From positions 28,906,821 through 28,970,820 of the forward strand of contig CM069590.1 of the NCBI GenBank assembly GCA_035771175.1: a DNA stretch of 64,000 nt, written 5' to 3'. Origin of the DNA: Paratinospora sagittata. Taxonomy: Eukaryota > Streptophyta > Magnoliopsida > Ranunculales > Menispermaceae. Both the position numbers and the translations under genes were made by a program. A model generated the notes under the pieces. That model had not been told where the DNA came from. It did no database searches and saw only the letters and a list, made by a program, of their open reading frames with translations. Shown piece after piece: positions 60,928 through 64,000 of this stretch; within the stretch, counting starts at the first letter, position 1; every line of letters begins with the position of its first letter.

Positions 60928-63900
60928 TCATTGACTCAAAACACTTTGATATAAGATTAAACACTTTTAAATAATTCAAAACTCATTAAAATTATGATTA
61001 AAAGCTTTCAGAAAATAATTTTTTTCAAAATGAAATACTATACCGAAAGTGATTTTGAAGACTTTGCAATTTTCAGAGTTTTAGTGCTGAGATTGATCGA
61101 GGGGTTACCCTACACACCAAAGATCAAACTAATGCATTAGACACGAGATATGTCTTCGTTCTTCGAGCTTGATCATTGTAGAATTCGAAAGCTATTGTTT
61201 GATGTGTTCTTGATGCAAAACAGGTGATGTGTTCCTCTTTGATGTGTTATCTTACCGAGACCACTTCATATACTTAGAGTTTTAAACAATGGATAGCCTC
61301 TGCAAATCTTAGCACACAAGGGATAAAATGAAGAACTAGCTGAACATCAAGACAGATTGCAATTTTGATTCAATTCGAAGCCTTTTTTTGCAAAGGCAAG
61401 AATCATTACTTTCTTCTCTTGAAAAACTCTTCGAAAAGCTCAATCTAACTTGCAAATATCGTGCGTGTTGAATTTTTGAAAATCAGAGAATGAGTGTTTT
61501 ATAAAATTTGAAGTTGAAGGTTAAAGAGCAAGAGTACTAGAAAATGATTTGAATTCAAAACATTGTTCAATCTAAAGTATTTTGGGCGTGCGAGACAATG
61601 GGAATCATCTAGGTGTTACTAGAGAATATTTCAATTAAGATAACCTGGCAAAACTGTGAAGGAATAGAAAAATCGAGCAAGGAGAAGTGCCCACATTTTT
61701 CTCGTTAGAAATATCAGATTTTAGTCTAAGACGTGCCAATTGCTGGATAGCCTTATTTTTGAAAAATTAATATTTTGACACTAAAGAACCATTTCATTGA
61801 CTCAAAACACTTTGATATAAGATTAAACACTTTTAAATAATTCAAAACTCATTAAAATTATGATTAAAACCTTTCAGAAAACATTTGTTTCAAAATGAAA
61901 TACTATATCGAAAGTGATTTTGAAGACTTTGCAATTTTCAGAGTTTTAGTGCTGAGAGTGATCGAGCGGTTACCCTACACACCAAAGATCAAACTAATGC
62001 ATTAGACTTGAGATATGTCTTCGTTCTTCGAGCTTGATCTTTGTAGAATTCGAAAGCTATTGTTTGATGTGTTCTTGATGCAAAACAGGTGATGTGTTCC
62101 TTTTTGATGTGTTATCTTATCGAGACCACTTCATATACTTAGAGTTTAAACAATGGATAGCCTCTGCAAATCTTAGCACACAAGGGATAAAATGAAGAAC
62201 TAGCTGAACATCAAGACAGATTGCAATTTTGATTCAATTCGAAGCCTTTTTTTTGCAAAGGCAAGAATCATTACTTTCTTCTCTTGAAAAACTCTTCGAA
62301 AAGCTCAATCTAACTTGCAAATATCGTGCGTGTTGTATTTTTGAAAATCAGAGAATGAGTGTTTTATTAAATTTGAAGTTGAAGGTTAAAGAGCAAGAGT
62401 ACTACAAAATGATTTGAATTCAAAACATTGTTCAATCTAAAGTTTTTTGGGCGTGCGAGACAATGGGAATCATCTAGGTGTTACTAGAGAATATTTCAAT
62501 TAAGATAACCTGGCGAAACTGTGAAGGAATAGAAAAATCGAGCAAGCAGAAGTGCCCACGTTTTTCTCGTTAGAAATATCAGATTTTAGTCTAAGACGTG
62601 CCAATTGCTGGATAGCCTTATTTTTGAAAAATTAATATTTTGACACTAAAGAACCATTTCATTGACTCAAAACACTTTGATATAAGATTAAACACTTTTA
62701 AATAATTCAAAACTCATTAAAATTATGATTAAAAGCTTTCAGAAAATAATTTTTTTCAAAATGAAATACTATACCGAAAGTGATTTTGAAGACTTTGCAA
62801 TTTTCAGAGTTTTAGTGCTGAGATTGATCGAGGGGTTACCCTACACACCAAAGATCAAACTAATGCATTAGACACGAGATATGTCTTCGTTCTTCGAGCT
62901 TGATCATTGTAGAATTCGAAAGCTATTGTTTGATGTGTTCTTGATGCAAAACAGGTGATGTGTTCCTCTTTGATGTGTTATCTTACCGAGACCACTTCAT
63001 ATACTTAGAGTTTTAAACAATGGATAGCCTCTGCAAATCTTAGCACACAAGGGATAAAATGAAGAACTAGCTGAACATCAAGACAGATTGCAATTTTGAT
63101 TCAATTCGAAGCCTTTTTTTGCAAAGGCAAGAATCATTACTTTCTTCTCTTGAAAAACTCTTCGAAAAGCTCAATCTAACTTGCAAATATCGTGCGTGTT
63201 GTATTTTTGAAAATCAGAGAATGAGTGTTTTATTAAATTTGAAGTTGAAGGTTAAAGAGCAAGAGTACTACAAAATGATTTGAATTCAAAACATTGTTCA
63301 ATCTAAAGTTTTTTGGGCGTGCGAGACAATGGGAATCATCTAGGTGTTACTAGAGAATATTTCAATTAAGATAACCTGGCGAAACTGTGAAGGAATAGAA
63401 AAATCGAGCAAGCAGAAGTGCCCACGTTTTTCTCGTTAGAAATATCAGATTTTAGTCTAAGACGTGCCAATTGCTGGATAGCCTTATTTTTGAAAAATTA
63501 ATATTTTGACACTAAAGAACCATTTCATTGACTCAAAACACTTTGATATAAGATTAAACACTTTTAAATAATTCAAAACTCATTAAAATTATGATTAAAA
63601 GCTTTCAGAAAATAATTTTTTTCAAAATGAAATACTATACCGAAAGTGATTTTGAAGACTTTGCAATTTTCAGAGTTTTAGTGCAGAGAGTGATCGAGCG
63701 GTTACCCTACACACCAAAGATCAAACTAATGCATTAGACTTGAGATATGTCTTCGTTCTTCGAGCTTGATCTTTGTAGAATTCGAAAGCTATTGTTTGAT
63801 GTGTTCTTGATGCAAAACAGGTGATGTGTTCCTTTTTGATGTGTTATCTTATCGAGACCACTTCATATACTTAGAGTTTAAACAATGGATAGCCTCTGCA

Positions 63901-64000
63901 AATCTTAGCACACAAGGGATAAAATGAAGAACTAGCTGAACATCAAGACAGATTGCAATTTTGATTCAATTCGAAGCCTTTTTTTTGCAAAGGCAAGAAT
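60928..64000. repeat. Two-monomer higher-order unit (H'-I'), about 1.73 kb, two copies
   Basis: The monomers at 60928 and 62659 are H-like with GACACGAG and TGATCATTG; those at 61794 and 63525 carry GACTTGAG and GAGTTTAAAC. Offsets are 1,731 bp in both cases. The copy at 62659 ends with the tail of its left neighbour (CTGGCGAAACTG near 63375, also near 62508), and the partial copy at 63525 starts with an H head before switching at GTGCAGAGAGTG (near 63681). The unit is cut by the window end. Confidence 0.78.

Larger units (their letters stand above)
20953..64000. repeat. Satellite array, right part: monomers 21 (end) to 71 (partial)
   Basis: Continuation of the same satellite in the same orientation after the insertion. 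Monomers begin at 21131, 21994, 22860, 23726, 24591, 25456, 26321, 27187, 28051, 28916, 29782, 30647, 31513, 32378, 33242, 34108, 34982, 35847, 36711, 37577, 38440, 39305, 40170, 41035, 41901, 42764, 43629, 44494, 45361, 46226, 47092, 47957, 48823, 49687, 50552, 51416, 52282, 53146, 54011, 54877, 55741, 56606, 57471, 58335, 59200, 60064, 60928, 61794, 62659 and 63525 (476 bp, cut by the window end). Only the copy at 34108 leaves the 863-867 range: it is 874 bp because of a 10-bp duplication. No gene is visible anywhere in this stretch. Confidence 0.98.

Noticed and set aside
62229..62417. 62-residue open frame on the plus strand
   Set aside because: It exists because one extra T in the T-run and the TTATTAAA variant remove stops. 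It is a frame in the satellite, absent from nearly all copies.
1..64000. CENP-B-box-like motif in the monomer
   Set aside because: I looked at TTCG-containing stretches such as TTTCGATTAAGATAACCTGG. None fits the mammalian CENP-B box core, and CENP-B box function is not established in plants.
1..64000. CRISPR array
   Set aside because: The repeat is one continuous 865-bp unit with no short repeat-spacer alternation, and the window is eukaryotic in character.

Overview
The window is almost entirely one tandem satellite array with a monomer of about 865 bp, very AT-rich and non-coding. I count 70 complete head-to-tail monomers plus a 476-bp partial copy at the right edge. The copies run through both window ends, so the real array is longer than 64 kb. 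All are in the same orientation and most are 863-867 bp long. The phase I use (each monomer starting at TCATTGACTC) is arbitrary. No rRNA, tRNA, CRISPR or credible protein gene is visible; the few short open frames are chance frames inside the repeat or the inserted element.

The array is broken once, at 17991-20952, by a 2,962-bp sequence that begins TGTGACGCCCC, ends GGGGTCGCCACA and is flanked by the 5-bp direct repeat TTAAT. Removing the element and one TTAAT restores a normal 866-bp monomer, so this is a clean insertion. Size, TG...CA ends, 5-bp target duplication and absence of any internal coding region fit a solo LTR of a plant LTR retrotransposon, probably Ty3/gypsy (family assignment is inference). 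The LTR has its own internal structure: a purine-rich tract with 12-bp repeats, a 177-bp tandem duplication, a 55-bp tandem duplication and a GC-rich 3' end.

The organism is most likely a seed plant. This rests on the long LTR and the long-monomer satellite; I do not recognise the satellite family and cannot name a species. A centromeric, pericentromeric or other heterochromatic location is likely by analogy, not shown.

The substance of the window is higher-order organisation. From about 1 to 14 kb the array is a patchwork of segments duplicated at offsets of 5, 6 and 8 monomers. Around the LTR (14.7-25.5 kb) copies are more individual. At 25.5-30.6 kb there are two copies of a trimer. At 30-36 kb duplicated blocks are offset by 3 and 4 monomers. 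From 36.7 to 57.5 kb a four-monomer unit (H-I-G-G, about 3.46 kb) is repeated six times with 5, 4, 4, 4, 3 and 4 monomers per unit. At the right end an H/I dimer of about 1.73 kb is forming. One of two ancestral head haplotypes disappears after about 34.1 kb. All of this reads as a record of unequal exchange and conversion in progress. I see no new protein-based system here.
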